A stretch of DNA of 64,000 bases from Cyclospora cayetanensis (taxonomy: Eukaryota > Apicomplexa > Conoidasida > Eucoccidiorida > Eimeriidae). Below the pieces are notes generated by a model. The model saw only the letters and a program-made list of their open reading frames with translations. It searched no databases and was not told the origin of the DNA. The DNA is taken from positions 1-64,000 of the forward strand of contig NW_020312099.1 of NCBI RefSeq assembly GCF_002999335.1. The letters run 5' to 3'. This document shows, piece after piece, positions 1-10,726 of this stretch (its first letter is position 1; each line of letters opens with the position of its first letter). A program made the translations under genes and the position numbers.

Positions 1-176
1 TCACGAGATCATAATCGTAGTAAATATCATGCAAACGCACGACTAACATGAATTTACTGCGTGCTGAGCGGTATATAGATTAGTTCATCATTCTCATCGT
101 CTGTTCGTTTTGTTTGAACACAGTCCTGCTCCTCAGTTCCTTTCCTGTCTTGTGTTCTCGCGTGTGCTCTTCTGCT

Positions 177-263
<87 letters not shown>

Positions 264-508
264 ATCTCTCTCTCTGTCTCTCTCTATCTCTATCTCTGCT
301 GCTGCTGCTGCTGCTGCTGCCCTGCCCTTTGGGCTCGCCGCGAATCGGCTTGTGTGTACCTATGGTTTCCGGCCTATGTGCCTCTCTATGCAGACGTATG
401 TCAATAAAGCAGGAACGATTGCATGCCTATGGGGGGAGGGGCTGTAGAGACGATTCTCACACTCTCTGCATACACGGACCTTAGGACGCGGCATTTCTGT
501 GTCTCACG
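1..508. other. Upstream region of GYF gene with simple repeats
   Basis: I see no gene here. The stretch contains a long CT microsatellite followed by a CTG run (listed separately). The short ORFs across it encode only poly-Ser/Leu and are repeat artefacts. An in-frame TAG at 482-484 lies just upstream of the ATG at 509, so the following gene does not extend leftward in the same exon. Confidence 0.6.
180..320. repeat. CT microsatellite followed by CTG trinucleotide run
   Basis: Nearly pure TC/CT dinucleotide repeats with a few TG, TA and TT interruptions run from about 180 to 295. They pass directly into a CTG run of about seven units at 297-319. It lies about 190 bp upstream of the GYF gene start. 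Confidence 0.9.
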
Positions 509-3443
509 ATGATTCTGTACAGGGCATCAGATGCACCAGAAGTCTCCCTTTCTGAGCAGCAGGGTAGTGAGTGGACTCCTGCTGCAGGCTCGCAGTCCAG
601 GGGCCCCCCCGGGGAGCCAGCGCAACCGACTCGTTCTGTCAGCTTCCAGCCTTCTGTTGCGAATCGCGCTGTTTCGCTGTTTAACTCAAACAGCTTCGAA
701 GCCGACACCTTCTCGGATGGCCTCTCTTCTGGTAATTGGAGAGATGGGTTTAGGGAAGACGTGGTTGCTGTCACCCCTGCGCCTTTCGCGCCGAAGAGAG
801 GCGAGCAGCAGCAGCAACAACATCGTGTACGCATGCGTCGTGCCAATTTCCGAGTCACTTCTGCTTCTCCGACGCGCCTTCTGGAGCAGACTCCCGCAGG
901 AGTGGAGGCTTCTTTACACCGTGCAGTTGAAATATGCAGGAGGCGTATTTCAGCTGCAGAAGCCGCTGATGGCTGCGAAGGGGGCACCTCTGGAAGAAGG
1001 CGAGGCTCCCCCTCTCAGAGCCGCACACTCACGAGCTGCTCGGGAGCAGACAAGCCGGATTCGCAGGATCAAGAGAAGTGCTCGGCTGGCATCAGAAAGG
1101 AGCGTAGAGGATTAGCACAAGGCAGTGCTGCGGGCAAAGTGTTGCTACGGCTGCACTCAATTCAGTTTTGCTTTGACAAGCCTCCTCACAGGCCTGCAGA
1201 GGCCTCAGAACTGGAAAGGACCCCCGCCTATTGTGTAACGGCTCGTTACTTTATGCCGGCAATGCAAGCGAAAGATGCAGCGGAGCCTACTGACGAAGCT
1301 GCTGCAGGTCCCTCACACACCACGGCCTGGTTTTCCGCGTCAGTTTACCAGGAAGACAAAAATCAGCCTTCTGCACCCGCAGTGTCGACGACAGCCTCAA
1401 AAGAAGCCGCAGAACAGGCAGGCGCTCGAGCAGCATCAACGGCTCCTGGAGAGGCAGGAACACGAGGGGCATATTTTGTGGAGAAATGTACCTTCGAATC
1501 AGACATCTGTCTGCCCGTTCCCTCCGAGGAGCAGCTCAGGCTGTTGAATGTAAACAAAATAGTCTTGGAGGTATGGAGGCACCATCGAAAAGAGGGGGAC
1601 GATGCGACAGCGCAAAACGCGCAAGAAGGAGAGGCCGCAGCAGTCCCTGGCGTTTGGTTGGTGGGTGAGGCTGTGCTCGACTTGCTAGAGGAGGGGCGGA
1701 GCCCGAAAGAGCGTTGCATTGTGCCTATAAACCACCGTGCAAACTGTCGTGGCAGCAGTACTGGAGGCAGCACTGTGGCGCTCATGGGGGCCTTCATAGG
1801 GCAGTCCGGCACTCTGCTTGCCACCATCCTGAAGCTGCCTGACAAAGAGGGCCAGCAGCAGAAGGGAAATGCGCTTGATGCACAGGAGAAGATGTGGCTC
1901 TACCAGGTCCGCTACGAAGAGCTCTCTCCTTGAGGTTCAAAGTTTCCTCGGTGAAAGTTCTGCTCTGCGGTTAGGGGCCAAAGGGCTCAGGCTTGACGCT
2001 TGGGGTGAATGTGCTGCAGGATGACAATGGGAAGATCCAGGGGCCCTTCTCAAGCACAAAAATGTTTCGTTGGATTAGTAAGAGAGACGAAATTCGGCGT
2101 AAAGTTCTGGCCAGAAGTCGGGAGACTTCTCAACGCCTTATAACCTCTCTGCTGCAACCCCGCGCGTGCTGCGCTCCTGCATAACACCCGGCTTACTCTT
2201 CTGCCGTGCGCTAAGCATTCTGGTGGCGATTAGGTGAATGACCTTTCACTCCCTGCAGCAGCAATAATAAGAGAGGAAGTATGCGAGCCTGCGTGTGCTC
2301 GTGTGCTCCGCAGAGGAGGGTTACTTTGAGGAGGGCACCCCAGTTTTCGATTCTTTACAGGCGTCCACGCAGTTGGTACTGCGGGACGTTGCGCCGCTCA
2401 TCGCAGCAGACAACCAAAGAGCATCAAGAATCGCCAGCTGTCCCTCCACCAGAGAAACCACGCTGAGTGACTCGGGGGGAAATCAGAGCCACAACAAGGG
2501 TAAAAAGCAGTCAGACATCGAAGATAACCTGGGGGAGGCTGGAGGGCCGCCAGCAAATCGTGTTTGTGCCCTTGGGCAGGAGTCTCTGCATGCACAGCCA
2601 AATCACCAACATCAGGAAGAACCTTGCGAGGGGCAGCAACAGTATTCGCACCCCTTCGAATCCATCAACAGCTCTCTGCCCTCGTCTGCCTCCTCTTGGC
2701 GATATCAGGAGTTAAGGCCCATTTTACGGCAGCCCCCAGAGAAGCATCCAGAGGGCAGCAGGAGCAACGTGAGTTGCGGTGACAGTCATCATGCGGCAGT
2801 ACCCCCAGCTGTACAGGTGGCAGGAGTGGCAGAAGCGACCTCCCCAGATGCTGCAGCTGGCTATACCAAGGAAAATCGCCAGCAGCAGCAACAGCAGCAA
2901 CAGCAACAGCAGCTGGAGCCGCCGCCACTGGTGCGGCCGTTTGATGAGGCCGAGGTTCAAAATGTTTTTGCGTCCTTGGCTGCAGCTTCGCAGTGTCTGC
3001 GGAGCATTAAGAAACACAAAATGTCGAGTTACCTGAGGTGCTCCATTGCGGCACCCTCACCCCATGCGGCTATCCGATTCTCAAGCCCACATCAGGTGCA
3101 GCAGGCACAGCAACCGCAGATACCGCAGCAGCAGCTGCACCCACCGCTGCAACCGCAGTGGCAACAGACGCATCCTGAGCAGCAACAGAAAGAGGTGAGC
3201 TTGGACCGCGTGTACATGCGACAGCGACTGCAGCTTCTAAGGGAGACGTTCGGGAATGCCGCTCTGTTTGAGGCCTGCGCAGTGTATATACAGGCTGCAT
3301 TTCGGGGGTGGCGGGTTAGGCGCCGCTACGCCCTGCATTCCAAGAGGGCCTTCCTACCCCGGGGCCTTTGGGGGCAGTCTCAAGTGGCGCCCATGGAACA
3401 GGCTGCACAGTGGTCCGGGATGTATAGCCACATGCATGACTAA
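509..3443 (+). CDS. GYF domain protein with IQ-like motif, 3 exons
   Basis: My model has exons 509-1906, 2020-2077 and 2314-3443, giving 861 aa. GYF domains bind proline-rich peptides and act as adaptors, often in splicing, mRNA-decay or trafficking complexes. The domain is visible only after splicing. Exon 1 ends with W-L-Y-Q, exon 2 supplies D-D-N-G-K-I-Q-G-P-F-S-S..M..W, and exon 3 opens with E-G-Y-F-E-E-G-T-P-V. Together these form the W-x-Y-x-D...GPF...W...GYF signature at about residues 461-505. Junction phases are 0 and 1 and agree. The N-terminal 460 residues and the middle are low-complexity, with a polyQ run at about 2881-2911. Near the C-terminus (about residue 810) is an IQ-like helix, I-Q-A-A-F-R-G-W-R-V-R-R-R-Y, suggesting calmodulin-type binding. 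The start is the first ATG after an in-frame stop. The N-terminal part resembles nothing I know. Confidence 0.85.
2881..2911 (+). repeat. CAG repeat encoding polyglutamine in the GYF protein
   Basis: An interrupted CAG/CAA run codes for about ten consecutive glutamines in exon 3. Homopolymeric runs of this sort are typical of Eimeria proteins. A second Q-rich but less regular stretch follows at about 3088-3190. Confidence 0.85.
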
Positions 3444-6400
3444 GCAAACGGCGACAAACAAACGGTACATGTGTGCAACACAGTGGGCAAAGTGTCATAC
3501 CCAGTACCGCCAGGATGCGACGCCGCTGCCCCTCTTCATATGGCGCATGGGACTCCATTACAAGTGTTTTGGGTGCCCAGCTCGTCACATGGACAAAAGG
3601 CCATCTTTTGGGGGTCTGCTGCTCCAGGAGACTTGTAGAATAGAGGGATGCATCCATCCTATTAAGGAACGAGCAGGCACAATGGTGACTCAGTAGAGAG
3701 CTCAGGTGCAAGAGCAGCTACGTAACACCTGGGCACGCGCTTTAATAGTTGGAAATCGAATGGGGTATCCAGCTACCTACCTTTTTGGCTAAGAAAATGA
3801 CTGCTTCTGGGAAGGTAGCTTGCTGCATACCTAGCAAGGTAGCCAGCTTACTAGGTTTCTTGGCTTGCTGCCGTCGAATAATGTGGGAGCTTGATACATA
3901 GATGCAAAGGACATCCTCTGTGACTGGTCTTAATGTGCTGTTGCGCCAAAATTTCTCCATACAATGTGCCGAGATGCCACGCTTGAAAATCAATTGTGAT
4001 AGTCACAAAATGCAACGGCATCACCAACCCACGAAGCGGTAAGCATTGGAAGGTGTCTCTGACTGACGGAAGAGCAGAGACCATATAAAGGGGAACAGAC
4101 CAGTGGACACAGAGGAACTAGTCAAAGGAGGCCGTGCATGGTGGAAATTCAGACACGACAGGAGGCGTCTGGGCCGTTGAACTAGCGGGTCAGTGGGCCT
4201 TCTGCATCTGTGCATTTTGTTGCGCCACCTGTTGCTTCAGTGTAACACCGTGTACTGGTTTCTGCTTGTCTTTATTTCCTTAACTAGACTTTCGTCAACT
4301 TTGTCGCCCTGCGTGTACCTGCGTCTAAATCCACCTAGCAGCATTACTATTGTGCTCCCTTCTCGACCTTGGGATTAAGCTTAATCGGAGCCAGTGCGCA
4401 TAGTCCTGAGTGCTCTTCTCGCAGTGATCCTGTAGAAACTTGCTCTTTTCAATCGAGACACATAGGAGCTTGCTTTGATTACTTTGCTGAGCCCTCTGCT
4501 CAGTTGACTTGCCCCTGCTCCCATTCCTTCCGTGCATTACGTGAAGGTTCCCCTTCGGAGTTATAGGTGCTTCAAAATTACATAACTTTGCGTCCTCTTG
4601 TGTCGAGCTAAGAGTACCCTACAATAAATGCAAAAGCGAAGACACCTACCAACTAGTCAATACCATACAAATTCTCAGCAAAACATATCCAGTGTTTTAG
4701 CAAGTGTTTTGGTGTAGCTTAACCGACAACTGAGAAACACAGCGCTATCCACACAGCAAAATTTCTTTTTCTATCTGCACCCGTTCCTCGTGACTAGTGG
4801 TCAAGTCATGAACATAGACCATTCGCATTCGAAATTTTCTGGTTTAAAGTGAATAAACAGGTCTAGGTACAGCTGTGCAATCGCAGCTTGACGAGCTACT
4901 TCGGCACCCCCTTCACAGCAAGGCAGAAAAACTTTTTGGTTCAGAAGAAAGGCGTCAAACAGCTCTTTCCTTAGAATATACAACAAGTTTTCTATATACA
5001 TTCCTCGTTTTAGTTAGCGGTTCTCTCTGTGGATATTGGAAGGTGCGCGCTAGGTACAATCGACGCCAAACGTGAAAAAGGATGCTGGGAATAGGGTGCA
5101 ATTTATCATGGCACCTGCGCTACACCAAATTGAACAGTAATCGGAGAGCGGGGTCTACCTACAAGCAACAGTACGAAGACCCATTAACAGTCACTCAGAA
5201 AATCTGTTGCGCATTTGGCTGTACCCAAGACAAAGAGAGCTAATTGAGTGTAAGACTTTCACACACCAGCCTGTACATCAATTTAAAGCACTACACGCAA
5301 AGATCAGTTTCTGGAGCACCGAATACTACGGTTCGTGTCCAGTGGAGTAGTCGGGGCTGCATGCAAAACATCATGTAGTGGCCTACCGCTTTTCGTTGCA
5401 GTGCTGTAATTCTATTTTTCAAAATTTCTTGTGTGATAGCTTAACTTTCACTAGATTTCTTGGTGTTTAGCCGCTAGTCTCCACGCTTTCACTGCGCATT
5501 CACTACCTGGCCTTGTTCTCCGCAAGTGGCTTATTACGCAAATCTCATTTTCCCGGTTTTGCACTGCTACTTTATCAGACGCCTTCTGATCAGTGATCCG
5601 GCGTAGATGAGTCATATACCTTTGCACAATGGATAAGGTGCACTAATTCTTTTGTTTGCCATGGTCGCGTCATGCAGACTTGCTTGTCTTCATCCTTTCC
5701 CAACACTGTGGAGTATCTGCTCAACCTTTCTCCCTACTCGTTTTTACACGGCACATGAGGCTTCAACGAGGAGCGTACTAAGCCTCACGTGGGGGCCCCC
5801 GGCCCTGAGGACCCCCAGGCAGGTGCTTCCTGCGGAAGGCTTTATGGGAGCCAGGGGTCTTAGTGTTGGCGATTGGATTCTGTTTTTGCGACCAAAGAAG
5901 AAAAAGCTGCGACCCGACAGGGCAAGGTATGGTGCATACGGTGCATTATGGCGTGTACGGGATGACGGGCTTGCATCATAATTTCCCGTAGCTGATGTTA
6001 ATAGTTTGCTTGCATTTCCGTACGCACGCTTTCCTGCCGATCCTCTTACTTGTGACGTTCCTAGATATCGCTTTTATGTGTATCTTTCCTTGTATTGCTC
6101 TGTGCTGCCACGCCTGTAGTACGTCTCTTGTTTTGATTGTCTGATCTTTGTTTGTGCGCCCTCAAAGTAGCTCTTCATCGATAGGTAAAACCACATCTTT
6201 ATTAATTGTGGGGCATTCGATCTTTGTGTTGCAGAACAAAGAGGCATTTAAAAAACAAAAGGCACATCGGCGGATGGTTTTACAAGTGGTTGGGGTCCTA
6301 AAATCTGGCGGGCATCTTTGAATACCTCTGTTCCTTTCTTTTTTATGTTCGTCTTTCCTATTCTCTCCCATGTTGCCTTTCCCCCTTCTTCGTCCGTTAT

Positions 6401-9400
6401 TTGTTCTTCTAATCATATTATCCCTCTTCTCTCCGTGATTTCATTCCCGTATGCTGCGTCCTTCTCACCCACTTCTTTATCTTCACTAGACGAGTCAGGA
6501 TTCACATTGTAGCCATGTTTCGTATTACTTTATTGCTTTTACCCTTTCGCCAGCGCTTACTCAAGGACGACAAGTACTAACCTCCATTTAAAAGTTCCTT
6601 CTCCGTTTTACTTTGCCGGAGTGCACGTACTTTCGAATTCTCCACTTCGAAGGGGTATGCACTTTTAGCTTTATGTGCTACTTTCTCTGTTACAATGCAT
6701 GCTGCTTTTTTCGTGCTGTTTGTGAACAAGAGGAGTAGGCTACGTGATGCATCTTACAATAAACTCTGATGCATCTTTCATCTGTCATTGTCATCTAGTT
6801 TAGAAGACAATACACCCGTAAAGGAAAATGTACGACAGAATCGAAAGCGGGCCTGTACCACGACATGCAGATACTGAGCATGCAGGTTTTCGTATTCAAG
6901 GACTTTAACCATCATTTCGCTCTTGTAGTTGCCTGTATAGAATAGGCGTTTTAGTATTTAAAAGCATTACACTACTGAAATGCACTGCTGACCATATTTT
7001 TCTTATTTACATCTCTCCAAACATGATACAGCGCGCTAGTTGGCAGTATGACATCGGAACGGATAAGATAACAAGCCATTTTGTGGTACTTAAAAGAAAA
7101 CACTCCTTGGCCAACTTAGATTAATGCATGCAGCTGTGTATACTATATTGTGAAGGGCTATGAAGTACAATAAATTTCCCCCTTCATGAATACTGTAATT
7201 CCTACCCTGGGGAGAATGCCTCCTCTGTGCAGTTCCTACTTAACGCCCCCCGAGCTCTCTGTGTGTTCACAATAGTGGTACCTCGCTGTCCCCCGTTAAG
7301 CCTTCGAACAGGCAATTTGTAGCCCGCTCCTCGGGATTGACTCTCCATGGCATTTTGGCCCTTTAGGGATGCTGCTTGCGCTATAATAGTCGTTTATGGC
7401 CTTGAAAAATGCTCGAGCCCCAGAAGTTTTGCCAAGACCCGTAGGGTCTTCGGGGGTGTACAGCGTTTTCTGTCATTTGGTGCATTTCAAAACCTTCGGA
7501 TCTCTTCCATAGCATTCAAAAGCAAAGGGTTTTCGAGAATTTTCGACACATTTCGCTCTAATTGATTCTGTGAAGTCTTACGAGATCCGCTTCGAGGCTT
7601 TCAAGGCCCACAGAGTCGCGAAGCCACGCAGGACCTTAGGGCCCTTTGTAGTTCAAATCTCCATCTTCTTAGTGTATTCTTCCGATTTAGCAAATGGGCT
7701 GGCACGCCTAGCAGACACAGTGTTACTAAACGATTTTGAAATGTCGGACTGGGAAAGGGGACAGTACCAGTGATCCTCCGGGGCATAACGCGGGGCTGCG
7801 TGTGTAGTACCGTCGTGGCGCCATCTTATTCTGTTCCATTCAGTCTGTTTCTTTATTATCCAGCCAATCTGAGAAACACGCAAGGCAAAGCCACATGCAA
7901 ATTTGAGCACCTTCCGTACGATGGCAGGGATGTCCCTTCAAAGAGAGCATCCCATACGGTATCCCGCAGGACAATGCATCCTAGGGGCTACACACAACAG
8001 ACGGCAAAGCTGTGAAGTGGTTTGCGTAAAGCGTTGGTCTGGTGTGTATCTATTTGCCGTATCTTCCCATCCCCCAGTTTGGTCACAGCAGAGGCTTCGG
8101 AGGAAGTAGGTGATAGTCTCAGGCACACGATACTATTAAGATTGGTAAGATTGGAAAACAATATGCAGCCCTGCAATGTCCCCTTCAAAAAGCGCATCCT
8201 CTTCTCTGTATCCAACGCATCTCCTCAGATGAATTTGTCTATGAATACCCATGGCCTTGGTGCTAGCGTACATGTATTGAATAGGAGATTATCGTGTACA
8301 TACGGACCCACAAATTTGTGCATAGCTGTTCTATCAAAAGTTGCACACTCGTGCAGAGAAAGTGCCGTTTTTGACGTATACCCGTGCAGGCTTTTGCCCT
8401 TGAGGGCTTGTGTGCTTCTTTATGATCCGCCGTTACCTCTTGAGCGCTAGTTTGGGGAAATGGAATATTTTCAGTGCTGCAGTGGAGAAAGCCCTCCGCC
8501 TGTTGCACAAGATCAGCGAGCTCGGTTTCTGTCTCAGACAATGTAGAGGTTGTGGGACGGTGTTGCGTTACTTTCTCTGTATTTATATGCAGAAGAAACA
8601 TTGAAAATACAGAAACAGGCAAGGCAAAAAGGACGGGGTGCATAATATTCTGTTAACACATTTTTTTTCCTTTGAGCCTAGTATTCCGGAGTGAAGTTGC
8701 TTTCTGCTTGTAATGATTCGGCAAACCAAGAGCTAACAAGCCATCGGGATAGCAGGCTGGCTTGCGCCGCTAGATGACAGTAGACTTTCTGGAAATAGGG
8801 TTCTTGGTTTCAATGGACATTTTGAGGGGAAGGAGGAACCACTTGGAGTCAGTCATTTTCTTTTCTACTTGCTGCCGCAAAGGTGCGCTACACTAATTTG
8901 TTTCGTGAGGCATTCGGTTACACTGTTCTGCCTTTTTGCTTGTTCTTTCTAAGGCGGACAGGTAGTAATTTTGTGGTTGTCATTTGTCCTATCCGTATAG
9001 TGCATATAACACGAAAGGAATAGAGAGGAACTGGCCTATAAATTTTGCTGATATGCAATTTGGCTTGTGAGTCAATCTGCTTGTTTATGCACTTCTAGGC
9101 AAAAACTGGTTGACAGAATGAGACCTTGAATTTTAATCTGTCAGGTTGTGCCACTACTTAACCGTCTCTCCGTTTCGTCCTGTACTTTATTGCTAGTTTC
9201 ATTGCCTTACCTGCAATAGCCAGACACCTATTCGGCCTTTTTTGGAAAGATTGCACCTGGCTTGCCAGCTCGTAACATTTTATTTCTTTTTCCACGGTTT
9301 CTTCAAACACTCGGTAGTCGTGTACTGTCGCGAAACCCCTAGATCTTGCCTTGGAGGTTTCCTGTATACCTGACACTGGCCTCATGGCGCCGGACTGGGG

Positions 9401-9820
9401 GTAAATGAATTCAGGAAAAGGAGGCTGAGAGCAAGAAAGGTGGAAGGGACTTCACCATAGCCCTGTAAGTGAAGCACATGCAGCTGAAGCCTCCCTCATG
9501 CTTGTTAGCTTCGTTCTTCATGCGTTCATTTGCGCAGTTCTACATTGGCTGTCTAGTGCAAGAGCAGTCGCTACTAATGGAAATGAGGTGGGCACGTACA
9601 ATGGCTCTTTTTCATATGATATACAGCATGTAGTTCTGGGCCTTCGGACTTCTGATGTGGAGTCGTAGTTTGATTTTCCTGCATTGCTATTCATGTGACC
9701 CTACTAAATTAGTATCTTTCCAGTCCTGCAGTATGGGCCCCGTATTCTTGGTTCGTTGTAAAAATATTTCCACGTACCCAGTAAGTGTCAAAAGTTCCGG
9801 AGGAAAGTAATATCTTCATT
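3444..9820. other. Long region without a supportable gene
   Basis: Every ORF here is short (up to about 140 codons) and I recognise no domain or chained exon set. The best candidates are a small + ORF at 5652-5981 with a K-rich segment and a - ORF at 8263-8643 whose first 20 residues are hydrophobic like a signal peptide. Neither has a convincing splice partner. The region may hold untranslated regions, undetected short exons or decayed sequence. The next recognised gene begins at 10727. Confidence 0.45.
8263..8643 (-). CDS. Possible short secreted-type ORF, unidentified
   Basis: This 126-codon ORF starts with a hydrophobic stretch (M-H-P-V-L-F-A-L-P-V-S-V-F-S-M-F-L-L) that could be a signal peptide. 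A Thr/Ser/Glu-rich segment with L-A-D-L-V-Q-Q-A-E-G-F-L follows. It could be the first exon of a small secreted protein, but I found no clear downstream exon on the same strand. Base composition does not differ from the surroundings, and it may be a chance ORF. Confidence 0.15.
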   Translation of the reverse strand: MHPVLFALPVSVFSMFLLHINTEKVTQHRPTTSTLSETETELADLVQQAEGFLHCSTENIPFPQTSAQEVTADHKEAHKPSRAKACTGIRQKRHFLCTSVQLLIEQLCTNLWVRMYTIISYSIHVR

Positions 9821-9829
9821 TGTTACTGT

Positions 9830-10670
9830 CCTTTTGCTGCTGCGCCAGCTACCCCTGCTGCTCCTGCACAGCGCACAGTCCTAGCGGCATGTCCCTTCTG
9901 CTGTATTCCTGGTTACTCTTGCTTTCCGGGGTCCCATCTGCAAATGAGAAGGATATATATATTTTTAAAAAATTAGTGAATAGGATTTATTAGAGCGTAA
10001 AAGGAGACAGCAGCACTGGGACAGCAGCAGCGGGAACAACGCTCAACAGCAGCAGCGCCTAAATCGAAGGCCCTGGCTCTCTAGGCACGCAGCAATAACA
10101 CTGCAGCAGGGGCGGCGGCATTTACGCCTCTCCTTTTCTGTCTTGAGGCGTTTTCCCGTTATTTGCCTCTTGGTTAATGCGTGTACACTAAGGGACTCGT
10201 TGGCCGCTGCTCCTTGTAATTCTCCTTGTAGCAGCAGCGGTAGCCATTGAGGCAGCGGCACTCCCTGTTGAGGCTCCGGGCTTTTCTCTCTGTCTTTTAT
10301 TGCTGATCCCTGACAAGGAGTATATATTGTGCTGCTGCTGCTGCCTGAGGCAGCAGCAACCTGCTGCTTGCACACTGCACGAATCGAGGCCCCCCTGAGG
10401 CCCCTGGGAGGCCCCTTTCTCGCGCTGTGTGGCAACAGCAGCGCGTGCTGCAGCAAAAGTCGCTGCAACGGCCGTAACAACCATTTAAGCAGTAAAAGCG
10501 GCAGCAGCGGCTGCTGCAGCTGCCGCAGCAGTCTTGGGTGCCACAACGGCATCAATCATTTCGTGAACAGAGCAGGAGCACCGAGAGCTACATTATTAGC
10601 ATTAAAACAGCGGCTCATACGGCAGCTGCAGCCACAGTGATAGCATGAGTACTAGCTGTAGCTCTTGCAG
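9830..10670. repeat. Non-coding CAG/CTG-rich tract
   Basis: The tract is dense in short GCA/CAG/CTG clusters broken by unique sequence, ending about 60 bp before the phosphodiesterase start. ORFs on both strands across it translate to Leu-, Gln- or Ser/Cys-rich strings produced by the repeats. I infer intergenic or 5'-untranslated repeat DNA rather than a gene. Confidence 0.6.
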
Positions 10671-10726
10671 GAATAGCCAGTAAATGTTTACTTCGTGCTT
10701 TAACAGATCTTACCACAGCTAAGGAG

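Noticed and set aside
110..484. Plus-strand ORFs across the CT/CTG repeat (poly-Ser/Leu proteins)
   Set aside because: Produced by the microsatellite; no protein-like sequence outside it.
481..987. 168-codon minus-strand ORF
   Set aside because: Antisense shadow of exon 1 of the GYF gene.
10043..10555. 170-codon minus-strand Leu-rich ORF
   Set aside because: Translation of CAG/CTG clusters; Leu-rich string with no domain and a similar open frame on the other strand.
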